DNA of 7,758 nucleotides from Ruminococcus callidus (lineage in GTDB: Bacteria; Bacillota; Clostridia; Oscillospirales; Ruminococcaceae). The DNA is taken from contig NZ_JAJFCK010000069.1 in assembly GCF_020709055.1 (NCBI RefSeq), forward strand, positions 1-7,758, read 5' to 3'. Position numbers and translations under genes: made by a program. Of this stretch, positions 1 through 5,680 are shown piece after piece (position 1 is the stretch's first letter; the number at the start of each line of letters is the position of its first letter). The notes beneath the pieces were generated by a model that was given only the letters and a program-made list of their open reading frames with translations, did no database searches and was not told the DNA's origin.

Positions 1-55
1 TCGCTTTGCATAAATTTTCTTTTGAATCTTTGTCTAACTTTTTGGGGTCAGTTCA
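1..55. mobile_element. Putative terminal end of an IS3-type insertion sequence (partial)
   Basis: The stretch at 31-55 (TGTCTAACTTTTTGGGGTCA plus GTTCA) resembles the terminal inverted repeats of IS3-family elements, especially the IS150-like group, which carry a CCCCAAAAAGTTAGACA-type core and end in 5'-TG...CA-3'. The last two bases, 54-55, are CA, as expected for such an end. The body of the element would lie to the left, outside the window. No transposase can be read in the 55 bases: one frame stops at 11-13 and the others give no recognisable motif. The assignment rests on recall of IS3-type ends, not on an alignment. Confidence 0.5.
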
Positions 56-61
56 AAACCA

Positions 62-78
62 GCCGAGGTGCTCTTTTT
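62..78. terminator. Half of a bidirectional terminator, apparently split by the IS end
   Basis: On the plus strand GCCGAGGTGCTC is followed directly by five T (74-78), which looks like the descending arm and T-tract of an intrinsic terminator. Read on the minus strand it is the A-tract plus ascending arm expected about 30 nt after the stop of the GGGtGRT gene. The complementary arm is missing: the sequence changes to the IS-like end at position 55, in what would be the loop. I infer that the element inserted into the hairpin loop. The other half would lie beyond the element, outside the window. Confidence 0.4.
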
Positions 79-108
79 CATATCAGCATGGAAGATCCAC
101 GCAGTTTC

Positions 109-1128
109 TTAGAACTTGCCAGCCTTTGCAGCTTCCTCAACGGATACTGCCACAGCAACGGTTGCACCAACCATGGGGTTGTTGCCCATGCCGATCAGAC
201 CCATCATCTCTACGTGAGCCGGAACGGAGGAAGAACCTGCGAACTGTGCATCCGAGTGCATACGGCCCATGGTATCGGTCATACCATAGGAAGCCGGACC
301 TGCAGCCATGTTATCCGGATGCAGGGTGCGGCCGGTGCCGCCGCCGGAAGCAACGGAGAAGTACTTCTTGCCCTTCTCGACGCATTCCTTCTTGTAAGTA
401 CCAGCAACCGGGTGCTGGAAACGAGTCGGGTTGGTGGAGTTACCGGTGATGGAAACGTCAACGCCTTCCTTCCACATGATGGCAACGCCTTCGGTAACAT
501 CGTTTGCACCGTAGCAGTTTACCTTGGCACGGGGGCTGTTTGCATCCTTGGAGTAGCACTTGCGGAATACTTCCTTAACCTCGCCGGTGTAGTAGTCCAT
601 TTCGGTCTCTACATAAGTAAAGCCGTTGACACGTGCGATGATCTGTGCAGCGTCCTTGCCCAGACCGTTCAGGATGACACGCAGCGGTTCCTTCCGAACC
701 TTGTTTGCCTTTTCAGCGATACCGATTGCGCCCTCAGCAGCAGCGAAGGATTCGTGGCCAGCCAGGAAAGCGAAGCACTTGGTCTCTTCCTCCAGCAGCA
801 TCTTGCCCAGATTGCCGTGACCCAGACCAACCTTTCTCTGGTCTGCAACAGAACCCGGGATGCAGAAAGCCTGAAGACCCTCGCCGATGGCAGCAGCAGC
901 GTCAGCAGCTCTGCGGCAGCCCTTCTTGATTGCGATGGCAGCACCAACGGTGTATGCCCACTTTGCGTTTTCGAAGCAGATCGGCTGAATGCCCTCTACC
1001 ATCTTGTATACATCCAGACCGGCAGCCTTGGTAACTTCCGCAGCGCCCTCGATGGAATCGATGCCGTATTCCTTCAGAACAGCCAGAATCTTTGCTTCTC
1101 TTCTCTCATATGATTCAAATAATGCCAT
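109..1128 (-). CDS. GGGtGRT-family protein, function unknown, partner of a NifU-like scaffold
   Basis: A 339-residue, apparently soluble cytoplasmic protein. It carries the family's name-giving motif GGGTGRT at residues 262-268, followed by LHPDNM. The N-terminus (MALFESYERREAKI) and the Gly/Ala/Met-rich C-terminal part (residues 275-330) look complete, and the length fits a single-domain family of about 330-340 residues as I recall it. Seven cysteines (C51, C71, C89, C118, C191, C205, C249) are present, but none form a CxxC ligand motif. The start is supported by AGGAGG 9 nt upstream of the ATG at 1128. The gene lies 20 nt downstream of the NifU-like gene on the same strand, so the two are very probably cotranscribed, and this pairing recurs in anaerobic Firmicutes. 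A role with the Fe-S scaffold is inferred from that pairing only; no reaction is established. Confidence in the family is high. Confidence 0.9.
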   Translation of the reverse strand: MALFESYERREAKILAVLKEYGIDSIEGAAEVTKAAGLDVYKMVEGIQPICFENAKWAYTVGAAIAIKKGCRRAADAAAAIGEGLQAFCIPGSVADQRKVGLGHGNLGKMLLEEETKCFAFLAGHESFAAAEGAIGIAEKANKVRKEPLRVILNGLGKDAAQIIARVNGFTYVETEMDYYTGEVKEVFRKCYSKDANSPRAKVNCYGANDVTEGVAIMWKEGVDVSITGNSTNPTRFQHPVAGTYKKECVEKGKKYFSVASGGGTGRTLHPDNMAAGPASYGMTDTMGRMHSDAQFAGSSSVPAHVEMMGLIGMGNNPMVGATVAVAVSVEEAAKAGKF

Positions 1129-1148
1129 GGGTCGTTTCCTCCTGTTCC

Positions 1149-1841
1149 TTATTCTTTTCTCGGATCCACAAACTTCACTGCATCAGCAACACGGCCGTAC
1201 TGACCCTGTGCCTTTTCGAATGCGGTGTTTGCGTCATCGCCAGCCTTGATGAAGTCCATCATCTTGCCAAAGTTTACGAACTTGTAGCCAATGATCTCAT
1301 CATCTTCGTCCAGAGCGATCTTGGTAACGTAGCCATCGGTCATTTCCAGATAACGGGGACCCTTCTTCAGGGTGCTGTACATGGTACCAACCTGAGAGCG
1401 CAGACCCTTACCCAGATCTTCCAGACCAGCGCCGATCGGCAGACCCTCTTCAGAGAATGCGCTCTGGGTACGGCCGTATACGATCTGCAGGAACAGCTCA
1501 CGCATTGCGGTGTTGATTGCGTCGCAAACCAGGTCAGTGTTCAGTGCTTCCAGAACGGTTCTGCCCGGCAGAACTTCTGCTGCCATTGCAGCAGAGTGGG
1601 TCATACCGGAACATCCGATGGTCTCCACCAAAGCTTCCTGGATCACGCCCTCCTTGACATTGAGGGTCAGCTTACATGCGCCCTGCTGCGGTGCACACCA
1701 GCCCACACCGTGTGTCAGACCGGAAATGTCCTTGATTTCCTTTGCCTTTACCCACTTTGCTTCCTCGGGGATCGGTGCAGCACCGTGCTGTACGCCCTGT
1801 TTTACGCAGCACATTTCGGTTACTTCGTTTGAATAAATCAT
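1149..1841 (-). CDS. NifU/IscU-like iron-sulfur cluster assembly scaffold protein
   Basis: A 230-residue cytoplasmic protein with an IscU/NifU N-terminal-type fold. Such scaffolds assemble a transient Fe-S cluster and pass it to apoproteins. The core is WCAPQQGACKLTLNV (residues 48-62) and then IGCSGMTHSAAMAAEVLPGR (75-94). C56 and C77 match the first two scaffold cysteines (ACGD... and GCGS... in IscU). C106 in LVCDAINTAM could be the third, but no typical HCSxLA segment is visible. Extra cysteines C11, C12 and C49 and a C-terminal extension of about 80 residues (KGPRYLEMTDGYVTKIAL onward) set it apart from the roughly 130-residue classical IscU. I chose the ATG at 1841 because AAAGGAG lies 7 nt upstream; a frame open to 1886 has no such support. 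It is the first gene of an operon with the GGGtGRT gene. No cysteine desulfurase is adjacent. Confidence 0.85.
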   Translation of the reverse strand: MIYSNEVTEMCCVKQGVQHGAAPIPEEAKWVKAKEIKDISGLTHGVGWCAPQQGACKLTLNVKEGVIQEALVETIGCSGMTHSAAMAAEVLPGRTVLEALNTDLVCDAINTAMRELFLQIVYGRTQSAFSEEGLPIGAGLEDLGKGLRSQVGTMYSTLKKGPRYLEMTDGYVTKIALDEDDEIIGYKFVNFGKMMDFIKAGDDANTAFEKAQGQYGRVADAVKFVDPRKE

Positions 1842-1895
1842 GGTCAAACTCCTTTCATGATATGGCATTGTATGTGACTTCACCATACGGATTTT

Positions 1896-1924
1896 ATTAT
1901 ACTACATTTTTCAGCAAGAATCAA
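1896..1924 (-). promoter_or_regulatory. Sigma-A-type promoter of the NifU-like/GGGtGRT operon
   Basis: On the minus strand, TTGATT (1919-1924) is followed by a 17-nt spacer and a perfect TATAAT (1896-1901). Transcription would start near 1889, giving a leader of about 48 nt before the ATG at 1841. The leader shows no clear riboswitch or operator. Confidence 0.7.
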
Positions 1925-1957
1925 GCACTTTTTCATAAATTCTGATTTTTTTCCGAA

Positions 1958-1996
1958 AAAGCCCCCGCCAAAGCGGAGTGCTCTGACGGGGGCTTT
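1958..1996 (-). terminator. Intrinsic terminator downstream of the 2028-2354 gene remnant
   Basis: The arms AAAGCCCCCG (1958-1967) and CGGGGGCTTT (1987-1996) pair perfectly around a 19-nt loop. On the minus strand the stem runs into TTTTT, followed shortly by a further T-rich stretch. It begins about 30 nt after the stop at 2028. It also separates that remnant from the NifU-like operon promoter. Confidence 0.85.
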
Positions 1997-2027
1997 GGGT
2001 ATTTTTTGCGAAAATTCCGGCAGATTT

Positions 2028-2354
2028 TTACTGGAGAACGTTTCCGGTGCCGCTGATGGTAAAGGTGATGGTGATGCTGTCCTTGGGCATGGTGCAGTCC
2101 AGCGGAGCCAGGCTGGTGTTACAGATATTGACCAGTTCCACGTACATGTTGCCCTGATTGTCTGCCATGACGCTGGGTTTTGCGATGGGATACTCGGTAT
2201 CGTCGCACTTGACCACCACATCAGAGATGCGGGTGGTGTTGAAGTAGGGGAAGTCGGTGCTGAAGAACAGCATGTTCAGCCCGTCGCTGCCGGCGGGCGC
2301 TTTGTGCAGTCTGCTATGCTCTGCGGCTTCGGATTTGTATAATGCTACAAAAAA
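2028..2354 (-). pseudogene. Probable 5'-truncated gene remnant (C-terminal part of an unknown protein)
   Basis: The frame is open on the minus strand from about 2354 to the TAA at 2028-2030. It encodes KAPAGSDGLNMLFFSTDF, then a beta-rich segment ending KDSITITFTISGTGNVLQ. The first ATG (2273) falls inside this apparently continuous sequence and has no Shine-Dalgarno sequence; the 34 nt before it are GC-rich with no AGGAGG-like run. No other start codon has support. Codon use and GC content match the coding DNA around it, and a strong terminator follows, so I read it as the tail of a once longer gene whose 5' part was lost near the xylanase promoter. The alternative is a real 81-residue hypothetical protein starting at 2273. 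I do not recognise the family; an alternating hydrophobic pattern suggests a beta-sandwich end. Confidence 0.45.
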
Positions 2355-2376
2355 TTAAGCAGATTGTATGTTTGTA

Positions 2377-2405
2377 TTTACATTTTCGAAAAGATGTGGT
2401 ACACT
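2377..2405 (+). promoter_or_regulatory. Sigma-A-type promoter of the xylanase gene (extended -10)
   Basis: TTTACA (2377-2382) is followed by a 17-nt spacer and TACACT (2400-2405), with TGG immediately before the -10 box (TGn extended -10). The surrounding 60 bases are AT-rich, unlike the coding DNA on either side. Predicted transcription start is near 2411, leaving a leader of about 110 nt before the ATG at 2521. In the leader, CAATGT occurs twice, 10 bp apart (2445-2450 and 2455-2460), and CAGGT/ACCTG (2424-2428, 2466-2470) could pair weakly. I see no known riboswitch. Confidence 0.6.
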
Positions 2406-2507
2406 GATTCTATCTGGAATAATCAGGTTCGGGCGGCACTGCTGCAATGTGTGACAATGTTGCGCACCTGAATGCCAAGGGATTTTGAAAAAACAAATCA
2501 GCAAATC

Positions 2508-2512
2508 GGAGG
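2508..2512 (+). promoter_or_regulatory. Ribosome binding site that selects the xylanase start at 2521
   Basis: GGAGG lies 8 nt before the ATG at 2521 but only 2 nt before the in-frame ATG at 2515. An in-frame TTG at 2485 lies upstream of it. The spacing favours 2521, which also gives a typical signal peptide beginning MKRHTAKRVL. Confidence 0.75.
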
Positions 2513-2520
2513 TCATGATC

Positions 2521-4374
2521 ATGAAACGACACACAGCCAAACGAGTTCTTGCCGGGGTGCTGGGCGGCGTGCTGATGGGCACGTCCGTCCCATTCACAAC
2601 TGCCACCGCAGCAGATGCCGAGACCGGAGCAGTTATCTACAGCTCTGACTTTGAGGACACCGGCGAATCTCTGCCGTTCACCGGCAGAGGCGGCGTAGAA
2701 TCCATCTCCATCACCAGCAGTCAGGCACACGGCGGCTCCTCTTCCATGATGGTATCCGACCGTGCCAAGGGCTGGCACGGCCCGCAGCTCCTGGTGGACG
2801 ATATCTGCCAGCCCAACAAGGAGTACACCATCAGCGCTTTCGCCAAGACTGAATGGTACAACAGCGTAAAGCTGAGTCTGGAATACACCGACACTGCCGG
2901 CGAACGCCACTACAGCAATCTGGCAAGCGGCACATCCAACGGCGACTGGACAGAATTTTCCAACGTCAAGTTCAGCTTCACCAGTGAGGTTTCCAAGGTG
3001 TATGTCTACTTCGAGTGCAACGATGCCTCCACTCTGTACATCGACGATTTCACCCTTGCGGAAGCGCCCATTATCCCCATTGAGGAAGATATTGCCTCGC
3101 TGAAAGATGTGTACAGCGGCTATTTCAAAGTGGGGACTGCCGTTATGGCATCCAATCTCTCCTCGCCGTCCTTTATGGATTTGGTGCAGAAGCACTTCAG
3201 CGGCAGCATCACCTTCGGCAACGAGCTGAAGCCGGACTACGTGCTGGATCAGGCGGCATCTCAGGCAAAGGGCGGCAACACCAACCCGCAGGTCAACTTC
3301 TCGCAGGCAGACGCTCTGCTGAAATACTGCGCTGCGAATAAGATTCCGGTTCGTGGCCACACCCTCGTATGGCACAGCCAGACACCGGACTGGTTCTTTA
3401 AGGAGAATTTTTCCGACGACGGTGACTGGGTCGACAAGGACACCATGATCACTCGTATGGAAAATTACATCAAGAACGTCATGGAGGGACTGGCAACCCA
3501 GTATCCGGACGTGGAGTTCTACGCATGGGACGTTGTCAATGAGGCATGGCAGGACAACGGCACACCCCGTGCCGCAGGTTCCAGCAAGTCCGAAAACCCC
3601 GACAGCTCCGCATGGACACGGATCTTTGGCGACAACTCCTTCATTGAGTACGCTTTCCAGTTCGCCAGAAAGTACGCACCGGCAGGCTGCAAGCTCTACT
3701 ACAACGACTTCAACGAATACATGCCGCAGAAGACCACTGCCATCTATGACATGGCAATGGAACTGAAAGAAAAGGGACTCATCGACGGTATCGGCATGCA
3801 GTCCCATCTGGACGTTGGATTCCCCAACGCTTCCACCTATGAAAATGCGCTGTCCAAGTTTGCTTCCACCGGTCTGGACATTCAGATCACCGAGCTGGAC
3901 ATCACCACCAGCGACACCTCCGAAGCCGGTCTGGAGAAGCAGGCGCAGATGTACAGCGATATCTTCGACCTCTGTGTGAAGTACAAGGACAACATCTCCG
4001 CTGTTGTTATCTGGGGCGTTACCGACGACCAGAGCTGGCGTGCAACCCGTGTGCCGCTGCTGTTCGACGAGAACTTCAAGGCAAAGCCGGCGTTCTACGC
4101 CATTGTGGATGACGTTGAACCGCTTGACCCCATCACCACCACAGTGACCACCACCAGCAGCGAGACCACGACCACAACCACCACAGAGCCGGACGGCAAC
4201 TTTATCCCCGGCGATGTGAATTTCGATAAGGTGGTCAACGGCTTCGACCTGTCGGCAATGCGTCAGGAATGGGTTGGCGAGGCACAGTATGCACCGTATC
4301 TGGACATGAATCAGGACGGCAGCTTCAACGCCGCAGACGTTGTGGCACTGGCAAAGTTCCTGCTGGGCGAATAA
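2521..4374 (+). CDS. Cellulosomal endo-1,4-beta-xylanase: signal peptide-CBM22-GH10-Thr linker-dockerin I
   Basis: A 617-residue secreted enzyme predicted to hydrolyse internal beta-1,4 bonds of xylan with retention of configuration. Residues 1 to about 31 are a signal peptide (KR-rich start, VLAGVLGGVLMG core, cleavage near TATAADA). Residues 37-185 fit a CBM22 xylan-binding module (YSSDFEDTG, RAKGWHGPQLL, STLYIDDFTLAEAP). Residues 190-535 are a complete GH10 barrel: HTLVWHSQTPDWFF, acid/base E341 in WDVVNEAW, YYNDFNEY, nucleophile E458 in ITELDIT, and VIWGVTDDQSWR. Residues 539-557 form a Thr-rich linker. Residues 561-617 are a type I dockerin with two intact calcium loops: D565/N567/D569/N573/D576 and D595/N597/D599/S601/N603/D606. 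The dockerin implies attachment to a scaffoldin cohesin, giving a cell-surface or released complex. The gene appears monocistronic, with its own promoter and terminator. It resembles Ruminococcus cellulosomal enzymes. Family assignment is very secure; the CBM family is a little less so. Confidence 0.96.
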   Translation: MKRHTAKRVLAGVLGGVLMGTSVPFTTATAADAETGAVIYSSDFEDTGESLPFTGRGGVESISITSSQAHGGSSSMMVSDRAKGWHGPQLLVDDICQPNKEYTISAFAKTEWYNSVKLSLEYTDTAGERHYSNLASGTSNGDWTEFSNVKFSFTSEVSKVYVYFECNDASTLYIDDFTLAEAPIIPIEEDIASLKDVYSGYFKVGTAVMASNLSSPSFMDLVQKHFSGSITFGNELKPDYVLDQAASQAKGGNTNPQVNFSQADALLKYCAANKIPVRGHTLVWHSQTPDWFFKENFSDDGDWVDKDTMITRMENYIKNVMEGLATQYPDVEFYAWDVVNEAWQDNGTPRAAGSSKSENPDSSAWTRIFGDNSFIEYAFQFARKYAPAGCKLYYNDFNEYMPQKTTAIYDMAMELKEKGLIDGIGMQSHLDVGFPNASTYENALSKFASTGLDIQITELDITTSDTSEAGLEKQAQMYSDIFDLCVKYKDNISAVVIWGVTDDQSWRATRVPLLFDENFKAKPAFYAIVDDVEPLDPITTTVTTTSSETTTTTTTEPDGNFIPGDVNFDKVVNGFDLSAMRQEWVGEAQYAPYLDMNQDGSFNAADVVALAKFLLGE

Positions 4375-4410
4375 TCATCATCGAACCGGAACATCATACG
4401 CTCTGACCAT

Positions 4411-4454
4411 AAACGGGACGGACGCACAATTTTCGTGCATCTGTCCCGTTTTTT
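4411..4454 (+). terminator. Intrinsic terminator of the xylanase gene
   Basis: AAACGGGAC (4411-4419) pairs with GTCCCGTTT (4443-4451), with an inner GCAC/GTGC pairing (4424-4427, 4435-4438) capping the stem. The descending arm continues into a run of T to 4454. It starts 37 nt after the xylanase stop codon. Confidence 0.88.
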
Positions 4455-4470
4455 GTTGTATGTTATATGA

Positions 4471-4604
4471 GTAGGGACAGGTTGTGCCGTGTCCGATTTA
4501 TTCCCCAAAACATTTTCGGCGAAATACAAGCAAAAAGGGATACCGTGCAAGGTATCCCTTTTGTGTGATGATAAACTGCCGGACACGGCACAACCTGTCC
4601 CTAC
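4471..4604. repeat. 134-bp MITE-like palindromic element with perfect 25-bp inverted repeats
   Basis: The segment 4471-4495 (starting GTAGGGACAGGTTGTGCC) is the exact reverse complement of 4580-4604 (ending GGCACAACCTGTCCCTAC). Between them lie about 84 bp that contain a second perfect hairpin. No transposase-sized frame is present, so this is a non-autonomous element or an interspersed intergenic repeat. No clear target-site duplication flanks it (left flank ATGA, right flank AAAT). It sits between two convergent genes, after the xylanase terminator. Whether it is multicopy cannot be judged from one window. Confidence 0.75.
4533..4562. terminator. Internal hairpin of the MITE-like element, a possible bidirectional terminator
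   Basis: AAAAGGGATACC (4533-4544) and GGTATCCCTTTT (4551-4562) pair perfectly over 12 bp around the 6-nt loop GTGCAA. On the minus strand the stem ends in TTTTTG, so it can terminate the zinc-ribbon gene whose stop is at 4631; on the plus strand it ends in TTTTGTGT. This would make the repeat supply the terminator of a host gene. Confidence 0.6.
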
Positions 4605-4630
4605 AAATCCCAGCGATACGTTTCTGCGCC

Positions 4631-5419
4631 TCATCCGAGGAAATAGCTGTACTTCCGGATGCGATCCCATTTCCCATCCCGATAGCGGATCTTCTCCGGC
4701 GGGACTTTTTCCAGAATCGGTTCGTAGATCTCGAACAGTTCGCTGTTCTGTTCCAGCTGCACATAAATGCTCTCGCCCTTGAACGATTCCCAGTCACAGC
4801 TGGCGATCTGCTCCGGATTCATCCGCAGGCGCACTACGGGCTGGCTGTTGTCATAGCCCGTCCCGCCGTAGACATCCAGTTCCAGCGTGGTGTCCAGATG
4901 GGGGGACAGGTTCTGGTAGGTGTCCAGAAAGCCGGATACGATGCGGGAAATTGAAGCGGAGGTCGCCAGACTCCGGCAGGACTCCTGCCACAGATAGGTG
5001 TAGGATAGGACGTAGCAGTCGTTCTCCTCGTCGTAGTCCAGATTGACCTCGTTGTGATCTCTGGTGCTGCCATAGGTGCAGAAAGCGGCGAGCACCTGCT
5101 GTTCTGCTGCCCGTGGCCCGCAGAACGACTCCACATAGCGGATGTGCCATGCATTCGCCACGTCCCACAGGAAATAGAACCCGATCCAGATGGCACAGAT
5201 GGTTTCCGCAAGGGCGAGGGTGCACACCCGCAGAATGGTGCGCTCCGCCCAGACACCACGCTTGTGCTTCCACATCAGGTACACTCCGACGGGGTAAAAG
5301 AGCACGAGCATCAGGATCACAAACCAGTTCCGCCAGCGAATGGGGTACACACGCTTGTTGCAAAAATGACAGCGCTTTTCGCCGGGGAAAAGCTGCGTTT
5401 TACAATGGGGACAGTCCAT
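4631..5419 (-). CDS. Zinc-ribbon membrane protein with two N-terminal helices, function unknown
   Basis: A 262-residue protein. Residues 3-20 form a zinc ribbon: C3PHC6 and C17HFC20, with 10 residues between the pairs. Two hydrophobic helices follow, about 31-50 (NWFVILMLVLFYPVGVYLMW) and 64-85. The segment YPVGVYLMWKHKRGVWAERT resembles the membrane region of many Firmicute zinc-ribbon proteins of unknown role. The remaining 170 or so residues are a soluble domain with no motif I recognise; with two helices it would lie on the same side as the zinc ribbon, presumably the cytoplasm. The start at 5419 is supported by AAAGGAGG with about 11 nt spacing, somewhat long. It has its own promoter (5457-5485) and converges on the xylanase. 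Zinc binding is inferred from the cysteine spacing. No function can be assigned from context. Confidence 0.82.
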   Translation of the reverse strand: MDCPHCKTQLFPGEKRCHFCNKRVYPIRWRNWFVILMLVLFYPVGVYLMWKHKRGVWAERTILRVCTLALAETICAIWIGFYFLWDVANAWHIRYVESFCGPRAAEQQVLAAFCTYGSTRDHNEVNLDYDEENDCYVLSYTYLWQESCRSLATSASISRIVSGFLDTYQNLSPHLDTTLELDVYGGTGYDNSQPVVRLRMNPEQIASCDWESFKGESIYVQLEQNSELFEIYEPILEKVPPEKIRYRDGKWDRIRKYSYFLG

Positions 5420-5456
5420 CTGCTTTCTGACCTCCTTTTCTGCGATGCTTTTCTAT

Positions 5457-5485
5457 AGTATATCATATTTTTCGACGGCTTGCAA
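5457..5485 (-). promoter_or_regulatory. Sigma-A-type promoter of the zinc-ribbon membrane protein gene
   Basis: On the minus strand TTGCAA (5480-5485), a 17-nt spacer and TATACT (5457-5462). Transcription should start near 5450, about 30 nt before the ATG at 5419. The hexamers are identical to those of the divergent promoter at 5644-5672. Confidence 0.72.
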
Positions 5486-5573
5486 GACGCAAAAACAATG
5501 CGCTTTCCCCTCTGGCACGTCCTAAAATTTCCCGCCCGTAACAGTCGAATCTTGCGCAGCCAAAAGCAATGTG

Positions 5574-5640
5574 AAATTGCTCAGAAATTCAATGAAATTT
5601 CGCAAAAAATTATATGATCCGTTAGAAATGGCGAAAAAAA
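5574..5640. promoter_or_regulatory. Phased A-tract array (probable curved DNA/UP-like region) upstream of a promoter
   Basis: A/T tracts occur at 5574-5578 (AAATT), 5585-5589 (AAATT), 5595-5600 (AAATTT), 5604-5611 (AAAAAATT), 5626-5628 (AAA) and 5634-5640 (AAAAAAA). Their centres fall near 5576, 5587, 5597, 5607, 5627 and 5637, one helical turn apart with one position skipped. The array ends 3 bp before the -35 box at 5644. This phasing is what intrinsically bent DNA or an UP-type promoter enhancer looks like. An inverted repeat AGCAAT/ATTGCT (5565-5570, 5576-5581) overlaps its left end. The rest of the non-coding stretch, 5486-5564, shows nothing I can name. Confidence 0.5.
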
Positions 5641-5643
5641 GGC

Positions 5644-5672
5644 TTGCAATTTTTGCCGAACTGTGTTATACT
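5644..5672 (+). promoter_or_regulatory. Sigma-A-type promoter of the large surface-protein gene
   Basis: TTGCAA (5644-5649), a 17-nt spacer and TATACT (5667-5672), with transcription predicted to start near 5679. The leader to the ATG at 5753 is about 73 nt. Confidence 0.75.
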
Positions 5673-5680
5673 ATCTGTAT

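Noticed and set aside
22..1113. Long plus-strand open frame (363 codons) opposite the GGGtGRT gene
   Set aside because: It lies antisense to a clearly conserved gene, has no ribosome binding site and its translation resembles no protein I know. It is a by-product of GC-biased codon use.
1092..1832. Plus-strand open frame of 246 codons opposite the NifU-like gene
   Set aside because: Antisense shadow of a recognisable Fe-S scaffold gene, with no start signal.
2424..2470. Possible riboswitch in the xylanase leader
   Set aside because: Only a 5-bp weak pairing and a 6-bp direct repeat are visible. No conserved riboswitch core is recognisable.
2410..3807. Minus-strand open frame of 465 codons opposite the xylanase gene
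   Set aside because: The opposite strand encodes a complete GH10 enzyme with all catalytic motifs. The antisense frame has no SD and a low-complexity Val/Cys/His composition typical of shadows.
4138..4191. ACC/ACA-rich repetitive stretch resembling a short tandem repeat
   Set aside because: It encodes the Thr-rich linker between the GH10 and dockerin modules, a normal feature of such enzymes rather than a separate repeat element.
4489..4954. Short frames through the MITE-like repeat and opposite the zinc-ribbon gene
   Set aside because: They run through inverted-repeat DNA or antisense to a supported gene, and have no start signals.
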